64,000 nt of DNA from NCBI RefSeq assembly GCF_038069765.1, contig NZ_JBBPFS010000003.1, forward strand, positions 186,001 to 250,000, read 5' to 3'. Source of the stretch: Arthrobacter_B sp038069765 (GTDB taxonomy: Bacteria > Actinomycetota > Actinomycetes > Actinomycetales > Micrococcaceae). Positions 27,467 to 35,901 of the stretch are shown piece by piece. The notes beneath the pieces were generated by a model. That model saw nothing but the letters and a program-made list of their open reading frames with translations. It ran no database searches and was not told where the DNA came from. Within the stretch, counting starts at the first letter, position 1. Every line of letters begins with the position of its first letter. The position numbers and the translations under genes are program-made.

Positions 27467-27705
27467 AGTCACCGAACACAGGTTACATACCATAATGAGC
27501 TTGGAACTAGCACGAGTACCTGTTACCGTGAAGAGCGTTTCCACTGGTTTCTCAGTGTGGAATGATGTCCGGTAGTGATGGGGAGAGCCCCAGGATGAAC
27601 TCTAGATTTTTTGGAATTTCGGTTGGTTTCCATGTGTTGTTGTGGGGACCGAGACCATTCAGTACCTACAACAGTCTTTTTTATCAATTGCATGGGGAGT
27701 CTCAT

Positions 27706-28284
27706 ATGAAAAAAACCGCATCCGCACTCGTTTTGGCCGGGTCGCTGGCCTTCTTCGGCGCCGGCGCCGCTAATGCCGTCGACAACTACCCGGCACCCGC
27801 ACCCGGCGGCGTCAGCGACGCCACGGTTGCGCCCGGGGCCACCGTGGCCTTCGGCGGATCCGGTTTCACCCCCGGCGAAGCCATCGGCGTGACCGTCGAC
27901 TACTCCAACGACCCGGTTACAGTTCCGGGTAGCGGTCTCAACGGAGTAATCGTCCTGGCAGAAGTAGTCAACAGCTTCACCACGAATGCTGACGCCAGCG
28001 GCAACTTCAGCACGAATATCACGCTGGGCGAGGCAGGCACCTACACGCTGACCGCCACCGGTCTCCAGTCGGGGAAGGTCACTACTGCAGTCGTTTCGGT
28101 CGACCCGGCATTCGCCGGTGACGGCAGCGGTTCCGGTGACGGATCAGGCAACGACGGTTCAGAAGGTAGCGACCTTGCTGATACCGGAGCCGACTCAGCA
28201 ATGCTGCTCTGGGGAGCTGCAGGCGTTCTGGCCCTCGGCGCCGGCGTTGCTTCCGTTGCAGTTGCACGCCGCAAGAATGCCTAA
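27706..28284 (+). CDS. Sortase-anchored surface protein with LAXTG-type signal
   Basis: Exported cell-wall protein of 192 residues. The ATG at 27706 follows GGGGAG and gives a clean signal peptide (KKTASALVLAGSLAFFGAGAANA). The mature part is one Ig-like beta domain (VAFGGSGFTPGEAIGVTVD, later AGTYTLTATGL), then a Gly/Ser/Asp linker and the sorting signal LADTG, a hydrophobic helix and the basic end ARRKNA. LAXTG is the motif used by class E sortases in Actinobacteria. Base composition returns to high GC here, marking the edge of the first EPS cluster. A strong hairpin terminator follows. Likely a small wall-surface protein; ligand unknown. Confidence 0.85.
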   Translation: MKKTASALVLAGSLAFFGAGAANAVDNYPAPAPGGVSDATVAPGATVAFGGSGFTPGEAIGVTVDYSNDPVTVPGSGLNGVIVLAEVVNSFTTNADASGNFSTNITLGEAGTYTLTATGLQSGKVTTAVVSVDPAFAGDGSGSGDGSGNDGSEGSDLADTGADSAMLLWGAAGVLALGAGVASVAVARRKNA

Positions 28285-28305
28285 CAGCAAGTTTTAGCAA
28301 TTACT

Positions 28306-28341
28306 CGGGAGGGCGGAAACCAATCGGTTCCCGCCCTCCCG
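28306..28341 (+). terminator. Strong hairpin terminator after LAXTG protein gene
   Basis: Arms of 16 bases (28306-28321 and 28326-28341) pair with a single mismatch around an AATC loop; the core is GGGAGGGCGG with CCGCCCTCCC. There is no T-run afterwards, which is common in high-GC actinobacteria. It lies 22 bases after the stop. Confidence 0.8.
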
Positions 28342-28469
28342 CATGTGGTCTAGGGCCTCAACAGCTTCAGCTGGGCCGGCGCCGGCAACACCGGCGACAA
28401 CATCTCGAACCACTGCCTAATCCGCGAGGGTTGCAGTCATTTTTGTGCTTTAGAATTTCAAGGGGAAAC

Positions 28470-29783
28470 GTGCGTATATCTGTCGTCGGCTGCGGCTATC
28501 TCGGAGCCGTCCATGCGGCTTCAATGGCCACGCTTGGACACGACGTGGTCGGCATTGATGTTGACCAAGACAAAATCAATGAATTGACCGCGGGGCGGGC
28601 GCCCTTCTTTGAGCCGGGATTGCCGGAACTCCTCACCGAATCAATTGCGTCCGGCCGTTTGAGCTTCAGCACCGACATGGCTGAGGCGGCAGGTGCCGAT
28701 GTCCATTTTGTCTGCGTTGGAACCCCGCAGCGAAAGGGCGAGTATGCGGCTGACCTCCGGTACGTTGATGCCGCCTTCGCGGCACTGGCCCCTTACCTGA
28801 AGCCAGGGAACGTCGTCGTCGGCAAGTCCACCGTGCCGGTTGGCACCGCTGCCCGCCTCGCCGACGATCTCCAGGACACCGCCGCTGACGCCATTCTGGT
28901 CTGGAATCCCGAATTCCTCCGCGAAGGTCACGCCGTCCAGGACACCCTGACCCCGGACCGCTTTGTCTACGGAGTTCCGTCAGGAGACGCCGGCACGGCT
29001 GCCGTCGCCGCTCTCGACGAGGTCTATACCACTCCCCTCTCCACCGGCACACCGCGGCTGGTGGTTGACTACGCCACCGCAGAACTCGTCAAGACAGCTG
29101 CCAACTCCTTCCTGGCCACCAAGATCAGCTTCATCAATGCCATGGCTGAGGTCTGTGACGCTGCAGGAGCTGATGTCACGGCTTTGGCCGACGCCATTGG
29201 CATGGACGACCGCATCGGCCGGAAGTTCCTCAATGCCGGAGTCGGCTTCGGCGGCGGCTGCCTGCCCAAGGACATCCGCGCTTTCATGGCACGCGCCGGC
29301 GAGCTGGGTGCCGATCAGGCTCTGACCTTCCTGCGCGAGGTGGACGCCATCAACATGCGCCGCCGGACCCGCGTTGTCGAAATGACCCGCGACATCTGTG
29401 GTGGCTCGCTGCTGGGCAAGCGCGTCACCATCCTTGGGGCCGCCTTCAAGCCCGACAGCGACGACGTCCGGGACTCCCCCGCGCTGAGTGCGGCCGCCCA
29501 GATGCAGCTCCAGGGCGCCACGGTCACCGTGACCGATCCTGAAGCACTGCAGAACGCCAAGGGACGTTTCCCGGAGCTCAGCTATGACCCCATCACGGAA
29601 AACGCCATCGAAAAGGCCCACGTTTTGGTGCTCCTGACCGAATGGAAAGAATACCGGGCACTGGATCCGCAGACCGTCGGTGCACTGGTGACGGACAAGA
29701 ACATTATTGACGGCCGCAATGTGCTGGACCCGGCCGCCTGGCGGAACGCCGGCTGGAACTTCAAGGGCATGGGCCGCCCGTAA
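28470..29783 (+). CDS. ugd: UDP-glucose 6-dehydrogenase
   Basis: NAD-dependent enzyme that oxidises UDP-glucose to UDP-glucuronate, a precursor for acidic polysaccharides. The protein of 437 residues starts at GTG 28470 behind AGGGGAA, giving RISVVGCGYLGAVHA at the N-terminus (NAD-binding motif). The catalytic Cys264 sits in GFGGGCLPKD, and NPEFLREGHAV is the conserved substrate-binding loop. The C-terminal UDP-binding domain starts near ITILGAAFKPDSDDVRDSP. An upstream in-frame start at 28431 has no ribosome site. It stands between two strong terminators, so it is probably its own transcription unit, and may serve both EPS clusters. Confidence 0.93.
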   Translation: MRISVVGCGYLGAVHAASMATLGHDVVGIDVDQDKINELTAGRAPFFEPGLPELLTESIASGRLSFSTDMAEAAGADVHFVCVGTPQRKGEYAADLRYVDAAFAALAPYLKPGNVVVGKSTVPVGTAARLADDLQDTAADAILVWNPEFLREGHAVQDTLTPDRFVYGVPSGDAGTAAVAALDEVYTTPLSTGTPRLVVDYATAELVKTAANSFLATKISFINAMAEVCDAAGADVTALADAIGMDDRIGRKFLNAGVGFGGGCLPKDIRAFMARAGELGADQALTFLREVDAINMRRRTRVVEMTRDICGGSLLGKRVTILGAAFKPDSDDVRDSPALSAAAQMQLQGATVTVTDPEALQNAKGRFPELSYDPITENAIEKAHVLVLLTEWKEYRALDPQTVGALVTDKNIIDGRNVLDPAAWRNAGWNFKGMGRP

Positions 29784-29809
29784 CACTACGTCTTTTCCAA
29801 GGGCACGCC

Positions 29810-29856
29810 AAAAGTGCTGCAGGGACCGGACAACCCGTTCCCTGCAGCACTTTTTT
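29810..29856 (+). terminator. Rho-independent terminator after ugd
   Basis: Perfect 16-base arms, AAAAGTGCTGCAGGGA (29810-29825) and its complement (29839-29854), with a 13-base loop and six T at 29851-29856. It is the clearest intrinsic terminator of the window. Confidence 0.92.
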
Positions 29857-29968
29857 AAGTCTGTTTACAAAGGGGGGTTCAACCAGCCCCGAAACTGCTA
29901 TTATCATGACGCACGCCGACAATTCAGGCGGTGCGATCTCGTTTGACTCACAATTCCTGGGGGAATTC

Positions 29969-30217
29969 TTGCTTTCAGCAGCATCAGTCTCTGCACTTCC
30001 TTTTATCAGCGTTTTCGCCAGCACCGGCATGATCATTTGGGCCGCCGTCGGTCTCGCGGGCCTGATCAGCGGTATCGTGACCGTTCGGGTGGCCCGCCGC
30101 AAAAACCAGCCCGCTGAACCTGCCGTCACCAAAGCACCGCTCGAGACCGCAGCACAGCCTGCCATCCTGACGAACGCCGGCCCGGTCTCCACCGACGACG
30201 TCACGCAGGCCGCCTAA
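29969..30217 (+). CDS. Small single-helix membrane protein
   Basis: Unrecognised protein of 82 residues from TTG 29969, with GGGGG (29959-29963) as ribosome site. Residues 4-38 are hydrophobic and may form one long or two short helices (ALPFISVFASTGMIIWAAVG and IVTVRVARRK at the membrane edge), followed by a Pro/Ala/Thr-rich soluble tail. An alternative ATG at 29906 gives 103 residues but lacks a ribosome site and lies 2 bases after a TATTAT that could be a -10 element, so it would fall before the transcript start. It converges on the gene at 30260. Homology is unknown to me; composition looks native. Confidence 0.55.
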   Translation: MLSAASVSALPFISVFASTGMIIWAAVGLAGLISGIVTVRVARRKNQPAEPAVTKAPLETAAQPAILTNAGPVSTDDVTQAA

Positions 30218-30259
30218 CCCCTCAAGAGGGAACCGTTCGACCGGGGCCGCCGGTCCGTC

Positions 30260-31165
30260 CTACGGGGTCTGAACCGCCGACGACGGATTGCGCGACCTGA
30301 GCGCTTCCCCGATTCGAGCGGTTTCCTCCTTGCTCCACGTACCGGTGTCCCGTTCCAGAACCAGGAGCCGCGGCTCAAACTCGGGTGCGAACGACTGGAT
30401 CTCGATCGCACAGCCGGGAGGCAGGTCCAGCCCGGCCGCGGTGTCCAAATCGTCCAGGCTTCCGTTCCAGGCAGTGACCGCCAGTCGGATTTGCTCCCGT
30501 TGATCGGCTGCCGACAGCGGTTCCGCGGGCTGCTCCAGTTCCACGCCGTCGACGTCGAACGCACCCGACGGATCCACCGTGTAGGTGATTTCCGGGTTGT
30601 CGCAGACGCCGCCGATCTCCAGCGAAAGTCCGGACAGCGGTGAGTTCCCGGCCTCGGCGATCTGCTGTTCCTCCCACCAGGAAATCAGCAGGCGCGCGGT
30701 AGGCAGGGCATCCTCCCGGGCCACGTCCAGCACGGTGCAGCGGCCATTGAGCCCGCCCAGCAGGACGGACTGGTCCGGCATGCGGGTAACCAGGGCATCG
30801 TGGGCGCGCACCAGAAACTGCAGCCATTCCCGGTCCCGCTTCTCCCCGGAGACCGTCAGGCGGGAATGCACTGCGCCCGGCGCATGCGACTCGGCGACCT
30901 GCAGGTTCAGGGTGTCGTTTTGCCCCAGCGCATCGATCTGCGGCGACAGCCTGATCAGGACGGTGGACAAGTGGCTGCGGCTGCCCAGGGTCTTTACCGT
31001 GTATGTGTTGGCTGTCAGGCCGCGCATGAAGAAAGGGCCCGTCCAGGTGTCCCCCGAAACCTGAGCACCGGGCAGGGCCGCGGTTGCGCCTGCAACCCAG
31101 GCATCCACTTCAGCGGCGGCTTTGGCTTTGGCTTTGGCCGCACGTTTGCCCCCGAAGAGGCCCAT
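30260..31165 (-). CDS. Uncharacterised soluble protein
   Basis: A 301-residue protein without a recognised domain. It opens with a Lys/Ala-rich, probably helical segment (GLFGGKRAAKAKAKAAAEV), then a mixed alpha/beta part with no signal peptide or membrane helix. Acidic residues dominate toward the C-terminus. Codon use and base composition match its neighbours, the ATG is well placed, and no overlapping better ORF exists, so it is likely a real gene. The nearest minus-strand neighbour is a 45-residue ORF 119 bases upstream. No function can be proposed. Confidence 0.68.
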   Translation of the reverse strand: MGLFGGKRAAKAKAKAAAEVDAWVAGATAALPGAQVSGDTWTGPFFMRGLTANTYTVKTLGSRSHLSTVLIRLSPQIDALGQNDTLNLQVAESHAPGAVHSRLTVSGEKRDREWLQFLVRAHDALVTRMPDQSVLLGGLNGRCTVLDVAREDALPTARLLISWWEEQQIAEAGNSPLSGLSLEIGGVCDNPEITYTVDPSGAFDVDGVELEQPAEPLSAADQREQIRLAVTAWNGSLDDLDTAAGLDLPPGCAIEIQSFAPEFEPRLLVLERDTGTWSKEETARIGEALRSRNPSSAVQTP

Positions 31166-31284
31166 CAGATCAGATCAAGGCTGGGTGTTTTTTCCATCCC
31201 GCAAGCTTACGGGCCGGACTGCTGTGACCCGCGAAGAAACACGGCGGCGGGCTCACTTTGGCCGGGCTCGTTCCTAGCTCGCTG

Positions 31285-31422
31285 TCATCTGGCAAAAGCC
31301 GCTGCCACGACCACGGCCGTAACCGCCACTAAGAGGGCCAATCCGAGGTAGGTAAGCCAATCGCGGCGGGTACGGCGGTAGCGCTTCCGGCGCCATTCCC
31401 TAGCGGGAGCAGGTGTGTCCAT
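31285..31422 (-). CDS. Tiny single-pass membrane protein
   Basis: A 45-codon ORF on the minus strand. The N-terminal half is strongly basic (REWRRKRYRRTRRDW) and the C-terminal half is one hydrophobic helix (YLGLALLVAVTAVVVAAAF), the layout of small bacterial membrane proteins with a cytoplasmic N-terminus. Codon third positions are G/C-rich as in neighbouring genes. A ribosome site is weak (CGAG 6 bases before ATG), so leaderless or weak translation is possible. Position between sufU and the unknown gene at 30260 suggests no clear operon. Confidence 0.5.
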   Translation of the reverse strand: MDTPAPAREWRRKRYRRTRRDWLTYLGLALLVAVTAVVVAAAFAR

Positions 31423-31499
31423 GCACTCGAACATATGATCGCGTCATGGTTCCGCGGAACGGTGGCCGATACTCGTTTGCGGCCCGGTATTACGTGCGC

Positions 31500-31982
31500 C
31501 TAGTTGGCCGCGAGCAGCGCTTCCTCCAGTGCAACCCAGGCGAGCATGGCGCACTTGACCCGCGCCGGATAGCGGGAAACACCGGAGAACGCTGCGGCGT
31601 CGCCGAGCACCTCTTCGTCGGCCTCCACGGTGCCGCGGGAGCGCATCACCTCGCGGAAGTTGTCCACCAGGTCCATAATCTCGTCCCGGGGCAGGCCGGC
31701 GGCCAGATCGGTCAGGACCGAGGCCGACGCCATCGAAATGGAACAGCCCTGCCCCTCCCAGCTGATGCCCTCCACGGAGGCACCGCCGTCGGGCCCTCCC
31801 GCGGAATCCCCGGCGGGGGCCAGCACGGCACGCAGCGTAATCTCGTCCCCGCAGGTCGGGTTCAGCTGGTGACTCTCCCCCGACTTCGCCCCGGCAGGCA
31901 CCTCCGCCAGCCCGGCGCCGTGCCGGGCCTTGGCATGGTCCAGGATGATCTGCTGGTACAGCTGCTGCAGCTCGGCGCTCAT
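31500..31982 (-). CDS. sufU: Fe-S cluster assembly protein SufU
   Basis: Zinc-dependent sulfur acceptor for SufS in the Gram-positive SUF pathway. The 160-residue protein keeps the three SufU cysteines: NPTCGD, GQGCSIS and RVKCAML, and the Asp after the first Cys. The insertion between the first two cysteines (AGDSAGGPDGGAS), compared with IscU, is typical of SufU. The ATG begins directly after the sufS stop codon, so both are made from one transcript. The other suf genes (sufB, sufC, sufD) are not in the window. Confidence 0.93.
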   Translation of the reverse strand: MSAELQQLYQQIILDHAKARHGAGLAEVPAGAKSGESHQLNPTCGDEITLRAVLAPAGDSAGGPDGGASVEGISWEGQGCSISMASASVLTDLAAGLPRDEIMDLVDNFREVMRSRGTVEADEEVLGDAAAFSGVSRYPARVKCAMLAWVALEEALLAAN

Positions 31983-33299
31983 TTACTTCACTCCAAAAAA
32001 CGGACGCACGCCGGCCACTGCGTTGAGGAACGCGTCGACGTCGTCGGTGGTGTTGTACAGGTAGGTGCTGGCGCGGGTGGTGGACACCAGGCCCAGCCGG
32101 CGGTGCAGCGGCTGCGCGCAGTGGTGGCCCACGCGCACGGCGATGCCCTGGTCATCCAGGAACTGCCCGACGTCGTGCGAGTGGACGCCGTCGACGTCGA
32201 ACGCCGCCAGCCCGATCCGCTCCACGCCCGCACGGGGCCCGAGCACGCGGATGCCCTCAATCGCCTCCAGGCCCGAGACCAGCCGCTGGCCCAGCGTGGC
32301 TTCCCACGCATGGATGCGGTCCATGCCGGTTTCCTGCAGGTAATCCGCCGCGGTGCCCAGCGCCATGGCCTGCGAGATGCGCTGGGTTCCGGCCTCGAAA
32401 CGCTGCGGCGCCGGCAGGTACTCGGCCTTTTCCATGGTCACCGTGGTGATCATGGAGCCGCCGGTCAGGAACGGCGGCATCGCATTGAGCAGTTCCGCCT
32501 TGCCGTACAGCACGCCGATGCCGGTGGGGCCCAGCATCTTGTGCCCGGAGAACGCGGCGAAATCCACGTCCAGCGCCTTGAAGTCCACCGGCAGGTGCGG
32601 CACCGACTGGCAGGCATCAAGCACGACGAGCGCCCCCGCGTTGTGCGCGAGGCGCACCAGGGTTTCCACCGGGTTGATGGTGCCGAGCACGTTGGAGGCG
32701 TGCGTGAACGCCACAATCTTGGTGCGCCCGGTGATCAGCCGCTCGGCCTCCTCCAGCCGCAGCGCGCCGTCGTCGTCCACCGGAATGAACCGCAGCGTGG
32801 CTCCGGTGCGCGCGGCCAGTTCCTGCCAGGGAATCAGGTTGGCGTGGTGCTCCATTTCGCTGACCACAATGTCGTCGCCCTCGCCCAGCGCGAAGCGGCG
32901 GGCCGCCTCTCCCCCGCGGCCGGCGGCGGCGTTGGAGAAGGAGTAGGCAATCAGGTTGATGGCCTCGGTGGCGTTGGAGGTCCAGACAATTTCATCAGGC
33001 CGGGCGTTCACGAAGCGGGCGATCTTGGCCCGGGCGTCCTCGTACACGTCGGTGGCGGCCACCGCGAGGGTGTGCGCGCCGCGGTGCACGGCGGAGTTGC
33101 GCTGTTCGTAGAACTCCTGTTCGGCTTCGATCACGCTGAGCGGGTTCTGCGAGGTGGCGCCGGAGTCCAGGTAGACCAGCGGATGGCCGTTGACCTGCTG
33201 GTTCAGGATCGGGAAGTCGTTGCGGATGCGCAGGACCTCGGCGTTGTCCATCAGCTCCACTGCGGGCTTGAGGGTATCGGGGGTGGAAACCACAGGCAC
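31983..33299 (-). CDS. sufS: Cysteine desulfurase SufS
   Basis: PLP enzyme that takes sulfur from cysteine for Fe-S cluster assembly, passing it to SufU. Motifs: YLDSGATSQNP near the N-terminus, WTSNATEAINLIAY, HANLIPWQ, DACQSVPHLPVDF and the PLP lysine in FSGHKMLGPTGIGVLYG. The C-terminal catalytic Cys region is VGHHCAQPL. GTG at 33299 follows AAGGAG at a good distance and gives 438 residues; an ATG further upstream (33356) lacks such a site. It is directly followed by sufU. A SufSU pair without the BCD scaffold genes beside it differs from the common full suf operon. Confidence 0.93.
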   Translation of the reverse strand: MPVVSTPDTLKPAVELMDNAEVLRIRNDFPILNQQVNGHPLVYLDSGATSQNPLSVIEAEQEFYEQRNSAVHRGAHTLAVAATDVYEDARAKIARFVNARPDEIVWTSNATEAINLIAYSFSNAAAGRGGEAARRFALGEGDDIVVSEMEHHANLIPWQELAARTGATLRFIPVDDDGALRLEEAERLITGRTKIVAFTHASNVLGTINPVETLVRLAHNAGALVVLDACQSVPHLPVDFKALDVDFAAFSGHKMLGPTGIGVLYGKAELLNAMPPFLTGGSMITTVTMEKAEYLPAPQRFEAGTQRISQAMALGTAADYLQETGMDRIHAWEATLGQRLVSGLEAIEGIRVLGPRAGVERIGLAAFDVDGVHSHDVGQFLDDQGIAVRVGHHCAQPLHRRLGLVSTTRASTYLYNTTDDVDAFLNAVAGVRPFFGVK

Positions 33300-33651
33300 G
33301 GGAAAAACTCCTTGGCTGGCCGTCGGTGTGCGCGGGTAATCTGCATTACGCCACATAAGTCTGTGCTAATCATCCCACTGCACGGCCGCGAGCGCACCTG
33401 AGCTCGGCCTTAGTTCGCGGACGACGGCGGGTGGCAGCGGTTCCGGATGGCGCCAGGGTGGGTTTCGGTGGGAGTCAGGGGCCGCCGGTGGCATCCCGGT
33501 GTCTCCCCGGGGGACGCCCGGGTTCTCAGGTAGGCCCGGCGTGGAAAACAGGTATCCCGTACCCGTTCCCCCGCGCGGCCGCGGCGATAGATTCCTTCTC
33601 GGGCGTGCCATCCACTGGGCGCCGCTGGGATTTAGAGCCGGGGGTTTCACC
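33300..33651. other. Intergenic region upstream of first beta-propeller/LamG gene
   Basis: About 350 bases between divergent sufS and the secreted protein gene. It is very GC-rich and can fold into many hairpins, for example around GTCTCCCCGGGGGAC (33510-33524). No riboswitch class was recognised. GGGGG at 33640-33644 is the likely ribosome site of the following ATG at 33652. Confidence 0.45.
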
Positions 33652-35898
33652 ATGGTCAAGAGAATCGCTGCTGTCCTGAGCGGAGTTGTGCTCGCTGCCG
33701 CATCACTGATCGGAGTCGCCCCGCCGGCTGCCGCCCTCTCGCCCGGAGTGGCCTTCTCCGCAACCGACCTCCCCACCTGGCAGACCAACGGCATTGTCTG
33801 GGCCATGGCCGAGTCCAACGGCGTGATGTACGTCGGGGGAACCTTCACCGCCATCCGCCCGCCCAAGGTTCCGGCCGGCGGCGCCGGGTCCGTCAGCGCC
33901 GTGAATTTTGCCGCCTTTGACGCCTACACCGGCAACCCGGTCCAGTGCGCCCTCTCGGTCACCGGCGGCAGCGCCACGGTGCGGGCCATGGATATCTCCC
34001 CCGACGGCCGGACCCTGTACATCGGCGGCAGCTTCGGCACGGTCAACGGCGTCACCACCACCCGGATTGCCGCCATCAACCTGCCCAGCTGCACCGTCAA
34101 CACCAACTTCAAGCCTCCGACAGTTTCCGCCACAGTGCGCGCCATCGAAGCAACTGACTCCGCGGTGTATTTCGGCGGGGACTTCAAGAGCGTGGGCAGC
34201 TCCGCGCGGGGCATGCTCGCCGCAGTCAACTCCACCGGCGCGCTGCTGCCGTGGGCGCCGGAGGCCAGCCAGCCGGTACGTGCCCTGCACGCCCCCGCGG
34301 GACGGAACGTCGTCCTGGCCGGCGGTGACTTCCTCACCATGAACGGCGCCGATTCCAAGGCCCTGGCGGTACTGAACAGCACCACCGGCGCCAGCATCCG
34401 CACCTATCCCAACTTTTTCATTCCAAAAACCTCCTCGGTCAAGTCCATCGATTCCGACGGCACCAGCTTCTACATCGGCAACGAAGGCACCGGCGGCGGC
34501 ATTTTTGACGGCCGCGCCCGGCTGGACCTGAACACCTACAACCAGGTCTGGCGGGACACCTGCCTGGGCGCCACCCAGGCCGTGTCCGTCTACAGCGCAA
34601 CGCTCTACGCCGCACACCACGCGCACGACTGCTCCAGCATGAACTCCTTTCCGGAAGGCCCGCGGGTGCACCTGAGCGCGCAGAGCATCAACGGCCCCTC
34701 CCCCATGTACCAGTGGAACCCGGTCACCAATGACGGCCAGGGCGAGGGAATCGGCACGCGCACCCTGGCGCACACCACCGCCGGCAGCGGCAGGGACGTC
34801 CTGTGGACCGGCGGGGAATTCACCACCGTCAACGGCGCCGGGCAGCAGAGCCTGACCCGCTTTGGGCCCGGCCCCGGCACCGCAGGTCCCGGCACGCCGC
34901 AGTTTGTCAGCGCCGAGTCCCGGGCCTCGGGCCAGAACACCGTCCGCTGGCAGTCCACTTCGGACCCCGATGATTCCGAGCTCACCTACCGGGTCTACCG
35001 CAACGGTTCCGCCACTGCGCTGGCAACCGTCAACTCGTCGTCGCGCTGGTGGGACCTGCCCCAGGCCTCCTTCACCGACACCACGGCGGTGCCGGGCACG
35101 GCCTACACCTACCGGGTGCAGGCCACCGATCCCAGCGGGCGCAGCGGTGCACTCTCGGCGCCGGTGCAGATCACCACCGCCACTTCGGCTGCTCCGTATC
35201 CGGCCCTGGTGCGGGCCGACGGCGCCACCACCTACTGGCGCCTCGGCGACTCCCTGGGGGCGGCCGCCGATTCCTCCAACGGCAACAAGATGGGCCTGCC
35301 CAACTTGGGCGCCAAACTCTCCGGGACCACGAGTGCGCTGCGCAGCGACAGCAACCGGGCGGCGACCTTTGACGGCGTCGACGACATGATTTACGGCCAG
35401 CAGCGCGTCAGCGCACCCACGGTGTTCAGCGCCGAGGCCTGGTTCAAGACCGACACCACCACCGGCGGGAAGATTCTGGGCTTCGGCAACGCCCAGCCCC
35501 GCCGCAACGGAACCCTCCTGGGCTACAGCAGCGTCTATGACCGCCACATCTACATGAGCGACGCCGGCAAGCTCGTGTTCGGCACCTGGTCCGGCACCCG
35601 GGTGGTGGTCACCTCGCCCGCCAGCTACAACGACAACGCGTGGCACCATGTGGTGGCGACCCAGGGCCCGGGCGGGATGGTGCTCTATGTCGACGGCGTG
35701 AGGGTTGCCTCCAATACTGTCTCCGCCAACACGGTCTCTCTCGGCTCCTGGCGGATCGGCGGGGACTCGATTCCGTCCACCTGGCCCAGCGCTCCCACCA
35801 GCCGGCACTTCAAGGGGGCCATCGACGAATTCGCGGTCTATCCCACGGCCCTCACCGCCGCCCAGGTTGCGGCCCACAACCAGCAGGGACGCAGGTAG
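33652..35898 (+). CDS. Secreted delta-60 beta-propeller/FN3/LamG protein (748 aa)
   Basis: Exported surface protein with no enzyme motif. The signal peptide (1-28) ends PPAAALS. Residues about 30-412 are repeats with the delta-60 (DUF5122) pattern: VMYVGGTF, LYIGGSFGTVNG, VYFGGDFKSV, VVLAGGDFLTMNG and VLWTGGEFTTVNG, probably one beta-propeller. An FN3 domain follows (about 414-507, ending TAYTYRVQATD). A LamG/concanavalin-type domain (516-745) has ATFDGVDD, SAEAWFKTDT, WHHVVATQ and LYVDGVRVAS. There is no sorting signal or membrane helix at the end. A longer paralogue lies at 38615. A carbohydrate-binding adhesin or matrix protein is likely; the ligand is unknown. Confidence 0.88.
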   Translation: MVKRIAAVLSGVVLAAASLIGVAPPAAALSPGVAFSATDLPTWQTNGIVWAMAESNGVMYVGGTFTAIRPPKVPAGGAGSVSAVNFAAFDAYTGNPVQCALSVTGGSATVRAMDISPDGRTLYIGGSFGTVNGVTTTRIAAINLPSCTVNTNFKPPTVSATVRAIEATDSAVYFGGDFKSVGSSARGMLAAVNSTGALLPWAPEASQPVRALHAPAGRNVVLAGGDFLTMNGADSKALAVLNSTTGASIRTYPNFFIPKTSSVKSIDSDGTSFYIGNEGTGGGIFDGRARLDLNTYNQVWRDTCLGATQAVSVYSATLYAAHHAHDCSSMNSFPEGPRVHLSAQSINGPSPMYQWNPVTNDGQGEGIGTRTLAHTTAGSGRDVLWTGGEFTTVNGAGQQSLTRFGPGPGTAGPGTPQFVSAESRASGQNTVRWQSTSDPDDSELTYRVYRNGSATALATVNSSSRWWDLPQASFTDTTAVPGTAYTYRVQATDPSGRSGALSAPVQITTATSAAPYPALVRADGATTYWRLGDSLGAAADSSNGNKMGLPNLGAKLSGTTSALRSDSNRAATFDGVDDMIYGQQRVSAPTVFSAEAWFKTDTTTGGKILGFGNAQPRRNGTLLGYSSVYDRHIYMSDAGKLVFGTWSGTRVVVTSPASYNDNAWHHVVATQGPGGMVLYVDGVRVASNTVSANTVSLGSWRIGGDSIPSTWPSAPTSRHFKGAIDEFAVYPTALTAAQVAAHNQQGRR

Positions 35899-35901
35899 CA
35901 G

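Noticed and set aside
31413..33401. 662-codon plus-strand ORF opposite sufU/sufS
   Set aside because: Both minus-strand genes have full catalytic motifs; the plus-strand translation is a compositional shadow.
33360..33651. Riboswitch (c-di-AMP type) ahead of the secreted protein gene
   Set aside because: The region is structured because it is GC-rich, but the conserved core of that riboswitch class could not be found, and the paralogue's leader (38369-38614) does not share the sequence.
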